A DNA stretch of 64,000 nucleotides from Gordionus sp. m RMFG-2023 (Eukaryota; Nematomorpha; Gordioida; Chordodea; Parachordodidae), in assembly GCF_954871325.1 (NCBI RefSeq), contig NC_088776.1, positions 3,479,985-3,543,984 of the forward strand, read 5' to 3'. The position numbers and the translations under genes were made by a program. Below are positions 39,601 through 46,204 of this stretch, piece after piece (within the stretch, counting starts at the first letter, position 1; every line of letters starts with the position of its first letter). The notes below the pieces were generated by a model. It searched no databases. It saw nothing but the letters and a program-made list of their open reading frames with translations, and was not told where the DNA came from.

Positions 39601-42600
39601 TTGGCGTCGGAGGTTAATATGCTTGATTTAAACGTCACGTCTAATGACCATCATATAGAAGATGAGTTATTAGACTAGGACAAATAAATTTTTTGTTTAA
39701 TATTTTTTTTGTTTAATATTTTTTTTTAAAATTAATGTAAACTTTTTAATATATTATATTTTGGTTATATTTCAGGTTTAAAATTTTAAACCTGTTATAT
39801 ATCCATGGTCTTGGTATTTTTTTTAAACTAAGACCTAAAAGTAGATTATGACAAATAAATTTTTTGTTTAATATTTTTTTTTAAAATTAATGTAAACTTT
39901 TTAATATATTATATTTTGGTTATATTTCAGGTTTAAAATTTTAAACCTGTTATATATCCATGGTCTTGGTATTTGTTTTAAACTAAGACCTAAAAGCTCT
40001 TTCAACTGGTTGCCTCCACGTGGCTAAGAGCGGAAACATAAAAATATTAAAATTAATAATTTTTATATTTTTATGGCTAAAACCATAATAGTATAACTAT
40101 AAAATATATTAAATATAAGATCAAAAGCAATAGCGGGACAAATCATTAATATAGTATAAATAATGTAATATTGTTTAGCTAATATTAGAGAAAGTTTGTA
40201 CAGTTAGAACAATGCATCCAATTATTTTTTTGTAATAACAATATAAATAGTTATTTTTAAGTTTAAATATTACCAATTATTAAAGTCCTATAATTTGAAA
40301 TTTTTGACTATAATTATTGAAGGTAAAAAGGCATATAAAAATAAATATATTATATTATTATATAAACTATAAATAGATATCGAAGATGAAAACAACATCA
40401 TATTATAGTTTGGTCAATGATTGAAATTGGAAAACTAAATCGTGATACGTCGGAAATAAAAAGACTACCGTGATTGAAACACCCACATTATTTTACAACA
40501 AATGAATATTTACATTTTTTTACCTATTACGATTGTATATAATAATATGTAATATAAATGGTATTTTATTATTGACAAATTATGATTGAAATATTATCTA
40601 GATATAATAAATACACATTGAACTTTTCCAAATTATAGAAGAGTGTTTAAAATTAACTATAAAATTTAATTTAGATATAAATGATTATATATTTTAATAA
40701 AAATTAAAATTTTGTCATGTAAAAATTTTGAAAATTTCATCAAAATTTTATTTCTTAAATAAAATCTTTAATAAATTAAATATTTCAAAAGATTTTTTGT
40801 CTATAGATGTAAACTAATAAAAACTATATTAGGATATTTAATTTTGAAATGAGATTAAGTGGTTTGCCAAGCCCGGGGTCCTAACCCCAGTCTCCCATAT
40901 ACAAAACATAAAATGATAAATTTTAACTATTAATGTAAGATTAGAAAGTTATTTTAAAAAACTTATATAAATGAAAAATAAATTAATAATTATAATATTT
41001 TCTAATTCATCAATCAGATTTAGAACCCTCAACTTTGTTTGATTTTTTAGCTTTTTAACACACTATCTATAAATGTAATCAAGAAATGAACTTTTCGTAT
41101 TTTTTTTCTATCAACTTTATAATATCTTCTTAACGTTAATTTCACTCTCCTAATGTTAAAATTTTTTTTTTCTATCAACTTTCCTATCATCTTAATGTTA
41201 AATAAATCGAGAGCTATTATTATCTCGCTAATGTTAAAAATTCTTTTTTTAAATTTTTTATGGCAATGCGGGATTCGAACTCGCAACTTATCGTTCGGAA
41301 GGCATACGTTCTAACCATTGAGCCCCCCGTCAATTTTATATTTTGATATATTTGTATATATATATATTAAATTTTTTTTTTTATAAAATTAATTTAACAG
41401 AATGACGGGGTTGATGGGTAATTACTAATTAATTAGGTGTATCGATACTAAATATGCTTTATTAATATATTTCATAAAAATATTAATATTTAGGAGAAAA
41501 AGAGGTAAAAATGTTGCAATGTAAGGGTATTAGAAATATCATAATTTACATTTATGATAGAAATCAACTTGGGTAAAATTTAAAATAGATATCCTTGAAA
41601 ATTTTTTAATTTTAAATATGGGCTAGACATTGGCTTTTTTAAATATTTTATTTGAATTCTCAACTACCAAAATTATTCTGAATCTTCTTGAAAAGCTAAA
41701 CATGAATCTGCTTTTATTTTTTTAAAAAAACGGTTTTTTGACCGGGGACGCGTAGTGTTTTTGAAAAAAAAAGTGTTTTTTGAAAAAAATCACTAAGTTA
41801 TAAAATAGTTTAAAATATAATATTTACATATTCTGTATTCTTTCAATGAGCTAAATATGAATCCGTTTTGATTTTTAAAAAAAAACTGTATTTTGGCCGG
41901 GGACGCGTAGTTTAGCCAAAAAAAAAATTTTCGAAAAATTTTTTTTTTTAAATTTTTTTTAATAATACCATTTTCTGAATCTCCTTGAAAATCTAAACAT
42001 GAATCTGCTTTTATTTTTTAAAAAAAACGGTTTTTTGACCGGGGACGCGTAGTGTTTTTGAAAAAAAAAGTGTTTTTTGAAAAAAATCACTAAGTTATAA
42101 AATAGTTTAAAATATAATATTAACATATTCTGTATTCTTTTAATGAGCTAAATATGAATCCGTTTTGATTTTTTTAAAAAAACTGTATTTTGACCGGGGA
42201 CGCGTAGGGACGCGTAGTTTAGCCAAAAAAATTTTTTTGGAAAAAATTTTTTTTAAAATTTTTTTTTATTAATACCATTTTCTGAATCTCCTTAAAAAGT
42301 TAAACATGAATCTGCTATTATTTTTTTAAAAAAAAGGTTTTTTGACCGGGGACGCGTAGTGTTTTTGAAAAAAAAAGTGTTTTTTGAAAAAATCACTAAG
42401 TTATAAAATAGTTTAATATATAATATTAAGATATTCTGTATTCTTTTAATGAGCTAAATATGAATCCGTTTTGATTTTTTTAAAAAAACTGTATTTTGAC
42501 CGGGGACGCGTAGGGACGCGTAGTTTAGCCAAAAAAAATTTTTTTCGAAAAAAATCTTTTTTTTAAATTTTTTTTATTAATACCATTTTCTGAATCTCCT

Positions 42601-44894
42601 TAAAAAGCTAAACATGAATCTGCTTTTATTTTTTAAAAAAAACGGTTTTTTGACCGGGGACGCGTAGTGTTTTCGAAAAAAGTGTTTTTTGAAAAAATCA
42701 CTAAGTTATAAAATAGTTTAAAATATAATATTTACATATTCTGTATTCTTTCAATGAGCTAAATATGAATCCGTTTTGATTTTTAAAAAAAAACTGTATT
42801 TTGACCGGGGACGCGTAGGGACGCGTAGTTTAGCCAAAAAAAATTTTTTTTGGAAAAAATTTTTTTTAAAATTTTTTTTTATTAATACCATTTTCTGAAT
42901 CTCCTTAAAAAGTTAAACATGAATCTGCTATTATTTTTTTAAAAAAACGGTTTTTTGACCGGGGACGCGTAGTGTTTTTGAAAAAAAAAGTGTTTTTTGA
43001 AAAAATCACTAAGTTATAAAATAGTTTAATATATAATATTAAAATATTCTGTATTCTTTTAATGAGCTAAATATGAATCCGTTTTGATTTTTTTAAAAAA
43101 ACTGTATTTTGACCGGGGACGCGTAGGGACGCGTAGTTTAGCCAAAAAAAAATTTTTCGAAAAAAATTTTTTTTTTAAATTTTTTTTATTAATACCATTT
43201 TCTGAATCTCCTTAAAAAGCTAAACATGAATCTGCTTTTATTTTTTAAAAAAAACGGTTTTTTGACCGGGGACGCGTAGTGTTTTCGAAAAAAGTGTTTT
43301 TTGAAAAAATCACTAAGTTATAAAATAGTTTAAAATATAATATTTACATATTCTGTATTCTTTCAATGAGCTAAATATGAATCCGTTTTGATTTTTAAAA
43401 AAAAACTGTATTTTGGCCGGGGACGCGTAAGGATGCGTAGTTTAGCCAAAAAAAAATTTTTTTGGAAAAAATTTTTTTAAAATTTTTTTTTTATTAATAC
43501 CATTTTCTGAATCTCCTTAAAAAGTTAAACATGAATCTGCTATTATTTTTTAAAAAAAACGGTTTTTTGACCGGGGACGCGTAGTGTTTTTGAAAAAAAA
43601 AGTGTTTTTTGAAAAAATCACTAAGTTATAAAATAGTTTAAAATATAATATTTACATATTCTGTATTCTTTTAATGAGCTAAATATGAATCCGTTTTGAT
43701 TTTTTTAAAAAAACTGTATTTTGACCGGGGACGCGTAGGGACGCGTAGGGACGCGTAGTTTATTTTTTTAAAAAATAAATTTTTGTAAATTTTATATAGT
43801 TACCGTATTTTTTTTAAATTAAAAAAAACATTTTCTAACTCATCTTATAAAGCTTAATAAGATTTCCCATTAATATTAATAAAAATAAATCGTTTTGACC
43901 GGGGACGCGTAGGGACGCGTAGGGACGCGTAGTTTTCGGGGACGCGTATTTTAGTCATTCCCTTAAATTCATCGATAAATTTCTCTATATTTTATTTTAA
44001 ACTTTAATTTTGTTATACCAGTACTCACACCAAGATATTTTAAACTTAAAATTATCCTCCCACCATTAAAATTGTGTTATACTATAGTCCATGGGTATAG
44101 CTTCTTTTTTACCCCATTATTTTTTATTAAGCCCATAGATGTTTAAGCAACATTTTTCAAAATGTTTTGCATATAAGTATGTGTGGCTTGCCCACAAACG
44201 TGTAGAGGGCTCCTCATATTTTTTCTTTTCATCCAAATTAAATTTGTTACAATCTGATGGAAATGAGGAAAACCTAGCATAACGCCTTTGAACTTTCAAC
44301 TTCAAAGGGCAAAAGTGCTATGTATCGTGTACCATATGTTGATTTTCTTATTTTACATTGGTGCACTACAATTCTAGCCCGACAATATATCATGATATAG
44401 CTGTATAAATCTGTCCAAAATTTCCACTGAAAAATGATGACTCCCACTAGCGCCCAAAATGATATGTATATAATTTAAATATTATAATCATTTTGGTTGA
44501 TAAGAATTTTTATTATTTTATTGTAACAACAATATTTTTTTCTAACATCTGGTATTATTTAATGTACAAAGTTTGAAATGCTCTTCAAAGAAAATTTTAT
44601 TTAAAATTTAAGAATATTTTATAAGTAATTTTTCTTAATTTTATGCATAAAAATTCCTTTCATTATGAAGTTACAATTTTTTTTATTAAAAAAAATAGGT
44701 TTTCTTAAATTATATTTTTAAAGATTTTTTTTCAAACTCTGATTGTAATCAATAAAATATTTAATTTATAGGATTACCTGGCAAAAACATCGGCACTTAA
44801 AACACAGCCAATTATATTTCCAAGATGTGGAACATTGTTTATATAAGGGAGAGCACTTGTAATTAGAATATTGTTGTGATTTGATTTAGGCAAG
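12492..44894 (-). CDS. MARS1: Methionine--tRNA ligase, cytosolic; 14 exons, N-terminus missing
   Basis: Minus-strand exons in transcript order: 44894-44778, 29862-29656, 24447-24358, 24152-23960, 21282-21103, 18701-18606, 17747-17630, 17054-16921, 16338-16259, 15334-15194, 15150-15043, 14478-14310, 13403-13269, 12599-12492. All junctions are GT/AG and the codon phase is continuous throughout, giving about 625 residues. This class I synthetase attaches methionine to tRNA-Met in the cytosol. Seen in order: HLGN (HIGH signature), [10 protein letters not shown], four CxxC knuckles, [49 protein letters not shown] (KMSKS signature), anticodon-binding helices, and a C-terminal WHEP domain. The human enzyme (about 900 residues) also has an N-terminal GST-like domain. 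Its exons should lie right of 44894 but were not recognised. The intron between the first two visible exons is 14,915 bp and holds a 7.7-kb foldback element. No coding damage is seen. Confidence 0.95.
13269..13403 (-). CDS. MARS1: MARS1 exon: linker before WHEP
   Basis: Forty-five codons in phase 0, starting PTPLFEKLE (human VSPLFQKLE) and continuing into a charged linker ending LSKDDQ. The previous exon ends GMAVKPDH at 14310. Confidence 0.88.
13405..13700. repeat. MARS1 intron with half of a family B palindromic repeat
   Basis: Around 13625-13690 the plus strand has CTGGCGATTCATTCATTT, then CAGCTGG and GCGCCATTATA. This resembles one end of the CAGCTG/GCGCCATTTTG palindromes at 18921-19785 and 21931-22150. 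The other end is not clear. Confidence 0.4.
14310..14478 (-). CDS. MARS1: MARS1 exon: anticodon-binding domain, distal part
   Basis: Encodes [20 protein letters not shown] and then [13 protein letters not shown], corresponding to human [24 protein letters not shown]. Confidence 0.9.
15043..15334 (-). CDS. MARS1: MARS1 exon pair: anticodon-binding helices, separated by a tiny intron
   Basis: Exons 15334-15194 and 15150-15043 are split by a 43-bp intron made largely of TA repeats (15151-15193). The first gives [20 protein letters not shown] and a helix ending YMNHVK. The second gives [20 protein letters not shown], which matches human [20 protein letters not shown]. Confidence 0.88.
15598..15936 (+). 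mobile_element. hAT-like MITE family A, copy 1 (8-bp TSD)
   Basis: Inverted ends begin CAATGACATATAATAATACC and close with the complement of the same. Flanks carry an exact 8-bp duplication GATATTAC (590-597 and 937-944 within 15 kb). Inside each end lies a CAGCTG and a GCCATTTTG or CAAAATGGC motif. 339 bp, non-coding, within the MARS1 intron between 16259 and 15334. Confidence 0.88.
16921..17054 (-). CDS. MARS1: MARS1 exon with KMSKS-type signature (KFSKS)
   Basis: Encodes [20 protein letters not shown], then [16 protein letters not shown] is the mobile ATP-binding loop of class I synthetases, and the human protein also reads KFSKS. The next exon, 16338-16259, gives [20 protein letters not shown], completing the motif that positions the anticodon domain. 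Confidence 0.95.
17148..17351. mobile_element. hAT-like MITE family C, copy 1
   Basis: Starts AGTGTTGTTAAAGGGCTCG and ends with a degenerate complement (GAGCCGGTTAACAAAACT). Long inner inverted repeats contain AAAAACGGCTGACTC and GAGTTAGCCGTTTTT. Lies in a MARS1 intron. Confidence 0.7.
18921..19785. mobile_element. Family B inverted-repeat element, 865 bp
   Basis: Left end CATAGATTGGTGATTCATTC with GGAGTCAGCTATAGCGGC. Right end ATGGCGCTAACAGCTGATTT with GAATCCCCAATCTATG. The interior includes a GGGTCGGGTCGGGTCGGGC run (about 19211-19229) and no coding potential. Target duplication not clear. Confidence 0.6.
20690..20795. mobile_element. Family D MITE fragment
   Basis: CAGATGTATCTGTATATAG, then ATCCATTTTAAAAGTATC and a degenerate end CGACACTGATAA. 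A further scrap of TCTGCATCTAGATAC lies near 19902-19917. Confidence 0.5.
21499..21643 (+). repeat. (CTTT)n microsatellite
   Basis: About 36 tetranucleotide units with a single interruption near 21541. The long frames on both strands across it are artefacts of the repeat. Confidence 0.97.
21931..22150. mobile_element. Family B palindromic MITE, about 220 bp
   Basis: Nearly perfect hairpin: GCGATTCATT, AGAGTCAGCTGTAGCGCC and ATTTTGTG on the left, and CACAAAATGGCGCTACAGC and AATGAATCGC on the right. It lies in the MARS1 intron between 23960 and 21282. Its subterminal CAGCTG and AAAATGGCG words are shared with family A. Confidence 0.75.
22260..22490. repeat. Tandem duplication of a 115-120 bp unit
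   Basis: Two copies of a unit starting AAAACGAATAATACATTATT and containing ACCGTCTATTTGTATT and TCGCTATCCGTAT. Each unit is itself rich in the palindrome GAATAATACATTATTC. Confidence 0.7.
22620..22830. repeat. CCGATCCGAT-rich repeat relic
   Basis: Words ATCCGATCC, GATCCGATCCGATG and ATCCGATCCGATATTTAA resemble the interior of family E (26151-26870). Ends not resolved. Confidence 0.45.
23220..23542 (-). mobile_element. hAT-like MITE family A, copy 2 (inverted)
   Basis: Same ends as copy 1 (CAATGACATA and its complement, slightly shortened on the right), with the interior in reverse order. ATTAACCT occurs on both sides, but offset from the expected position, so its duplication is less certain. 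Confidence 0.75.
23577..23749. mobile_element. Palindromic MITE, PIF/Harbinger-like, TTA TSD
   Basis: Ends GGTCCGTTTCCAGACAGAAC and GTTCTGTCCGGAAATGGTC with inner GCGGTTTTTGGGGT and ACCCCAAAAACCGC. TTA flanks both sides (23574-23576 and 23750-23752). The superfamily call rests on the 3-bp duplication and the G-rich ends. Confidence 0.55.
23960..24447 (-). CDS. MARS1: MARS1 exon pair: zinc-knuckle connective insertion
   Basis: Exons 24447-24358 and 24152-23960. Four Cys pairs are visible, CKNC, CPLC, CDKC and CKIC, as in eukaryotic MetRS with a two-knuckle connective peptide. The human order is CEHC, CPFC, CDKC, CKVC. Ends HLFLDLPK. Confidence 0.92.
25090..25418 (+). mobile_element. hAT-like MITE family A, copy 3 (8-bp TSD)
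   Basis: CAATGACATATAATAATACC ends with an exact duplication GACGCAAC (25082-25089 and 25419-25426). The best preserved member of the family, 329 bp. Lies between MARS1 exons 29656 and 24447. Confidence 0.9.
25848..26090. mobile_element. Small palindromic element with GCGTTA-rich ends
   Basis: Left CGTTGCGTTATTTAACGCAG, right GCTGCGTTAAATAAAGCAAC, about 240 bp apart. CAGCTG lies inside the left arm. Family and duplication unresolved. Confidence 0.5.
26151..26870. mobile_element. hAT-like non-autonomous element family E, 720 bp (8-bp TSD)
   Basis: Ends TAGGGGTGTACCGATA and TATCGGTACATCCCTA, flanked by the exact duplication CTTAATAG (26143-26150 and 26871-26878). Subterminal GATCCGATCCGAT and TCGGATCGGATCGG repeats lie inside both ends. 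No coding potential inside. Confidence 0.88.
27207..27344. mobile_element. Small MITE with CAGAGACC ends and GGCCCGG core
   Basis: CAGAGACC at the left and GGTCTCTG at the right enclose GACCCGGCCCGAG and GGCCCGGTCCGGG. Related to 62196-62627 by composition. Confidence 0.6.
28213..28359. mobile_element. hAT-like MITE family D, copy with exact 8-bp TSD
   Basis: CAGAGTTGTAAAGGATCTAG to CTTTTAACAACTCTG, flanked on each side by GAAAATAT. Interior TATCTGTATCTAGATCC words. 147 bp. Confidence 0.88.
28494..28709. mobile_element. hAT-like MITE family C, copy 2 (8-bp TSD)
   Basis: AGTGTTGTTAAACGGCTGG to ACGAGCCGTTTAACAACACC plus ACT. TCGCATCT occurs on both sides (28486-28493 and 28710-28717). Inner inverted repeats with AAAAACGG and CCGTTTTT. 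Confidence 0.83.
28998..29132. repeat. Minisatellite, about 20-bp unit, about six copies
   Basis: Unit ACTTCGCCACAAATTTAGTA, with variants (ACGAATTAGG, ATGATTTTAG). A related word occurs near 16090-16110. Confidence 0.75.
29380..29600. repeat. Degenerate tandem repeat, about 60-65 bp
   Basis: Recurring ACCGGATATAGTTTTTTATA and GGAACACTTGAA words, roughly four copies, immediately downstream (gene sense) of a MARS1 exon. Confidence 0.5.
30025..30195 (+). repeat. Dispersed repeat R4, partner at 34985-35115
   Basis: Shared words TTGTATTTCCCTCC and GAATCGTAAAA before TTCATTCCAT. Both lie near TCTAGAATTGG-G-GTGC phrases (30197 and 34828). Confidence 0.55.
31019..31175. mobile_element. hAT-like MITE family D, intact-looking copy
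   Basis: CAGAGTTGTTAAAGGATC to CTTTTAACAACTCTG. Flanks ATATTTAA and ATAGTTAA match at 7 of 8 positions. Confidence 0.85.
31702..31925 (+). repeat. Dispersed repeat R2, second copy
   Basis: See 4985-5265: same GGTGGGTGGTGGCTGATTTT block and ACGATATTCTAGAA tail. Confidence 0.65.
32172..32465 (+). mobile_element. hAT-like MITE family A, copy 4
   Basis: CAATGACA start and GTCATTG end. Flanks TATTAAAC and TGTTAAAC match at 7 of 8 positions. The left inverted repeat has lost its CTAGACTG part. Confidence 0.8.
32545..32822 (+). repeat. Dispersed repeat R1, copy 2 with adjoining unclassified sequence
   Basis: ACAGAGCTACGCTAATC and CCTCATTTCCATCTAACTGG match 4795-4930. The frame 32579-32824 across it has no recognised domain and is probably fortuitous. 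Confidence 0.5.
33060..34570 (-). pseudogene. Transposase-like relic, unidentified family, copy 1
   Basis: Minus-strand fragments read protein-like over about 1.5 kb. They include [51 protein letters not shown] and [16 protein letters not shown]. The last resembles the W-x-D-x-C-x-x-x-N signature of some DDE-type transposases. Several interruptions show that it is dead. A second copy of its 3' part lies in opposite orientation at 35515-36040. The family could not be named, and a mobile-element origin is inferred from copy number and motif only. Confidence 0.45.
35314..35510. mobile_element. hAT-like MITE family C, copy 3
   Basis: AGTGTTGTTAAACGGCTCG to GCCGTTTAACAACACT with AAAAACGGCTAACTCAATA inside. 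The right inner repeat is shortened. Confidence 0.78.
35515..36040 (+). pseudogene. Transposase-like relic, copy 2 (3' part)
   Basis: [16 protein letters not shown] matches the minus-strand [16 protein letters not shown] near 33480-33530. Downstream, 35663-35884 encodes [20 protein letters not shown] and a short domain whose diverged counterpart lies near 33290-33365 on the minus strand. Broken. It stops about 240 bp before the foldback element. Confidence 0.45.
36268..36276. repeat. 9-bp target-site duplication, left
   Basis: TTAAATTCA, identical to 43963-43971. Confidence 0.9.
36277..37925 (+). repeat. ACGCGTCCC dimeric array, left arm (five units)
   Basis: Boxes of CTACGCGTCCC (one to four in a row) followed by CCGGTCAAAA recur about every 150-160 bp. 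Alternate monomers differ: type A has ACGGATTCATATTTAGCTC, type B has GCAGATTCATGTTTAACTT and ends TTTTTGGCTAAA. A and B are themselves homologous, so the array is a two-monomer higher-order repeat of about 310 bp. A diverged outermost monomer (about 36345-36480) lacks the A/B distinction. Confidence 0.9.
38291..38359 (+). repeat. tRNA-like segment with A and B boxes (left arm)
   Basis: GGCTCAATGGTTAGAAC resembles a tRNA D-arm (A box). GAGTTCGAATCCCGC fits the T-arm B box with a stem of four pairs out of five. The acceptor strands do not pair and the anticodon stem is poor, so this is a tRNA-derived Pol III promoter relic rather than a working tRNA. The 79-codon frame 38334-38573 starts inside it and has no recognised domain. 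Confidence 0.6.
39307..40313. other. Unique spacer of the foldback element
   Basis: The first 300 bp are GC-rich and encode a short piece reading [19 protein letters not shown], which recalls a retrotransposon gag zinc knuckle, so it may be a captured fossil fragment. The second part holds a direct duplication of about 150 bp (39680-39841 and 39850-39996) with the palindromic phrase GGTTTAAAATTTTAAACC. No transposase motif seen. Confidence 0.55.
41261..41329 (-). repeat. tRNA-like segment with A and B boxes (right arm)
   Basis: Mirror copy of 38291-38359, identical except for one G fewer in the G run at its 5' end. Confidence 0.6.
41695..43962 (-). repeat. ACGCGTCCC dimeric array, right arm (seven units)
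   Basis: Reverse complement of the left array, with two extra 310-bp units. This accounts for the 619-bp arm length difference. The innermost unit carries GGCCGGGGACGCGTAG with one box instead of two. Confidence 0.9.
43963..43971. repeat. 9-bp target-site duplication, right
   Basis: TTAAATTCA, identical to 36268-36276. Confidence 0.9.
44155..44320 (-). repeat. Dispersed repeat R1, copy 3 (inverted)
   Basis: Complement of the 4795-4930 sequence: CGTGTAGAGGGCTCCTCATA, then GATGGAAATGAGGAAAACC. Confidence 0.6.
44778..44894 (-). CDS. MARS1: MARS1 exon with HIGH-type signature (HLGN)
   Basis: Thirty-eight codons plus partial codons: [20 protein letters not shown] then [12 protein letters not shown]. 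This is the start of the Rossmann catalytic core. The split arginine codon (AG|G) joins it to 29862-29656, giving FARYCRF. The exon begins in phase 1 after cttcctag, so coding sequence continues upstream. Confidence 0.94.
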
Positions 44895-46040
44895 CTAGGA
44901 AGATAACAAACAAATTTTAAAAAATATGTATTTTCATCTATTGGTTATTAATTCTAAATTTATAAATTTCAAATATATATTTATACATTGGATGAGTCTT
45001 TGGAGTACTCTTTGTAAGGCAAAAATTGATGTAGGAGCTTAATATGGAATCAACATCATTACTATTTGAATCTTTAACCCCATTGGCATTCATAATTTCT
45101 ATCAATCATTTATAAATTAATATGTTGATGTAAAATAATAAAAATATTGACAAAAATATCAAAAACATATAATCATGATTTATTTTCAAAAAAACTGTGT
45201 ATATAATCAAGCAGGATTATAGCAATTAATATCAACTTTCTTTTGGGAATATATTAAAAATATAATTTAAATTATAACTTACAATTCAACAACATATATA
45301 TATAATCTTGGTAAATTTACTTGTAGGTTTGCAATAATTTAGGAATTTATTTTGAAGTATTTAATGTAATACTGAAGTGCTCTGCATAAAATACTATTTT
45401 GTTTGCTAATTATGGTAAACGCATAAATACCATGAAATTGAGAAATAGTAAATTTGAGGGTTTTTATTAATTTTAAATTTCGGGCAAAAGATCGAAACGT
45501 AAAAAACACCCAAGTTCTCCAAGTTCTCAAAAAATCAATTTTGTTTAAATTTAATATAGCATGAAAATTATTTTTAACTTAAATGGTAGATCTAATATAA
45601 AACTATATAAAGCGTTCAATGCGTATGTTATATGATTTTAGGGCAGTGCATTAGCATATCAAAGATTTTCTAAAATGTGTTGGTTGGAAACTTATAAGAA
45701 AGCAAAATAGTGAATTCGTCATAATGGCGAATTCCATTATGAATTTCTACAACTTATTGTTAATTATTGGTTAAATAAAGAAAAAAATATAGTATCAAGT
45801 TTAACTCTTCGGTATCATTCAAAAATGTTAATATTTGCTTTAAAAAATTCTTAACCCTTTATAGCACATGTGGGACAGGTCTCAGTCATTTATAAAGCTT
45901 TATTACTTAAACTTCGATATTTCTATCTAGATCCTTTAGTAGCATAATATTTTAAGGCAAAATGTATAAATTTAATTTTGATTTTGTTTAAGTAGTTTAA
46001 ATGTTTTAGCTATTTTTGGAACTTGGGGTCAGCAGGTAAC
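44895..46040. other. No exon recognised; probable MARS1 5' intron
   Basis: MARS1 must continue to the right of 44894. No segment here resembles its GST-like N-terminal domain. A minus-strand frame near 45339-45530 shows no family likeness. Confidence 0.4.
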
Positions 46041-46204
46041 TGTTATAAATGAGATTTATATTATATATTATCAATGTTATAAATGTCATACATATATTAT
46101 CAATGTTATAAATGTCATAGATACAAATCAATCATATTTATATATTTATCAGGTGATTGCCAGTCAATAAAGCCATCCATATTTGTGTATGCTTAATTAG
46201 TATA
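46041..46204 (+). repeat. Left LTR of the Ty3/Gypsy element
   Basis: 164 bp, unusually short. Contains AGCCATCCATATTTGTGTAT near its end. Confidence 0.9.

Larger units (their letters stand above)
36277..43962. mobile_element. Foldback-type DNA element, 7,686 bp, 9-bp TSD
   Basis: Left arm 36277-39306 and right arm 40314-43962 are reverse complements, apart from array length and scattered differences. The spacer is 39307-40313. Outer ends read GGGAATGACTAAAATAC and its complement. The perfect 9-bp duplication TTAAATTCA proves transposition as one unit. Long inverted repeats built of tandem subrepeats around a unique middle define foldback elements (FB of Drosophila, TU of sea urchin). Nine-bp duplications fit FB and Mutator-like elements. 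No transposase was recognised, so it is probably non-autonomous. It lies wholly inside a MARS1 intron. Confidence 0.93.

Noticed and set aside
36277-43962. CRISPR-like array, or two opposed arrays, suggested by regular ACGCGTCCC repeats
   Set aside because: The repeats are 9-11-bp boxes inside long homologous monomers. The spacing sequence is conserved, not variable, and the surroundings are animal introns.
45339-45530. Candidate upstream MARS1 exon
   Set aside because: None of its frames resembles the GST-like N-terminal region, and its splice borders do not fit the phase required at 44894.
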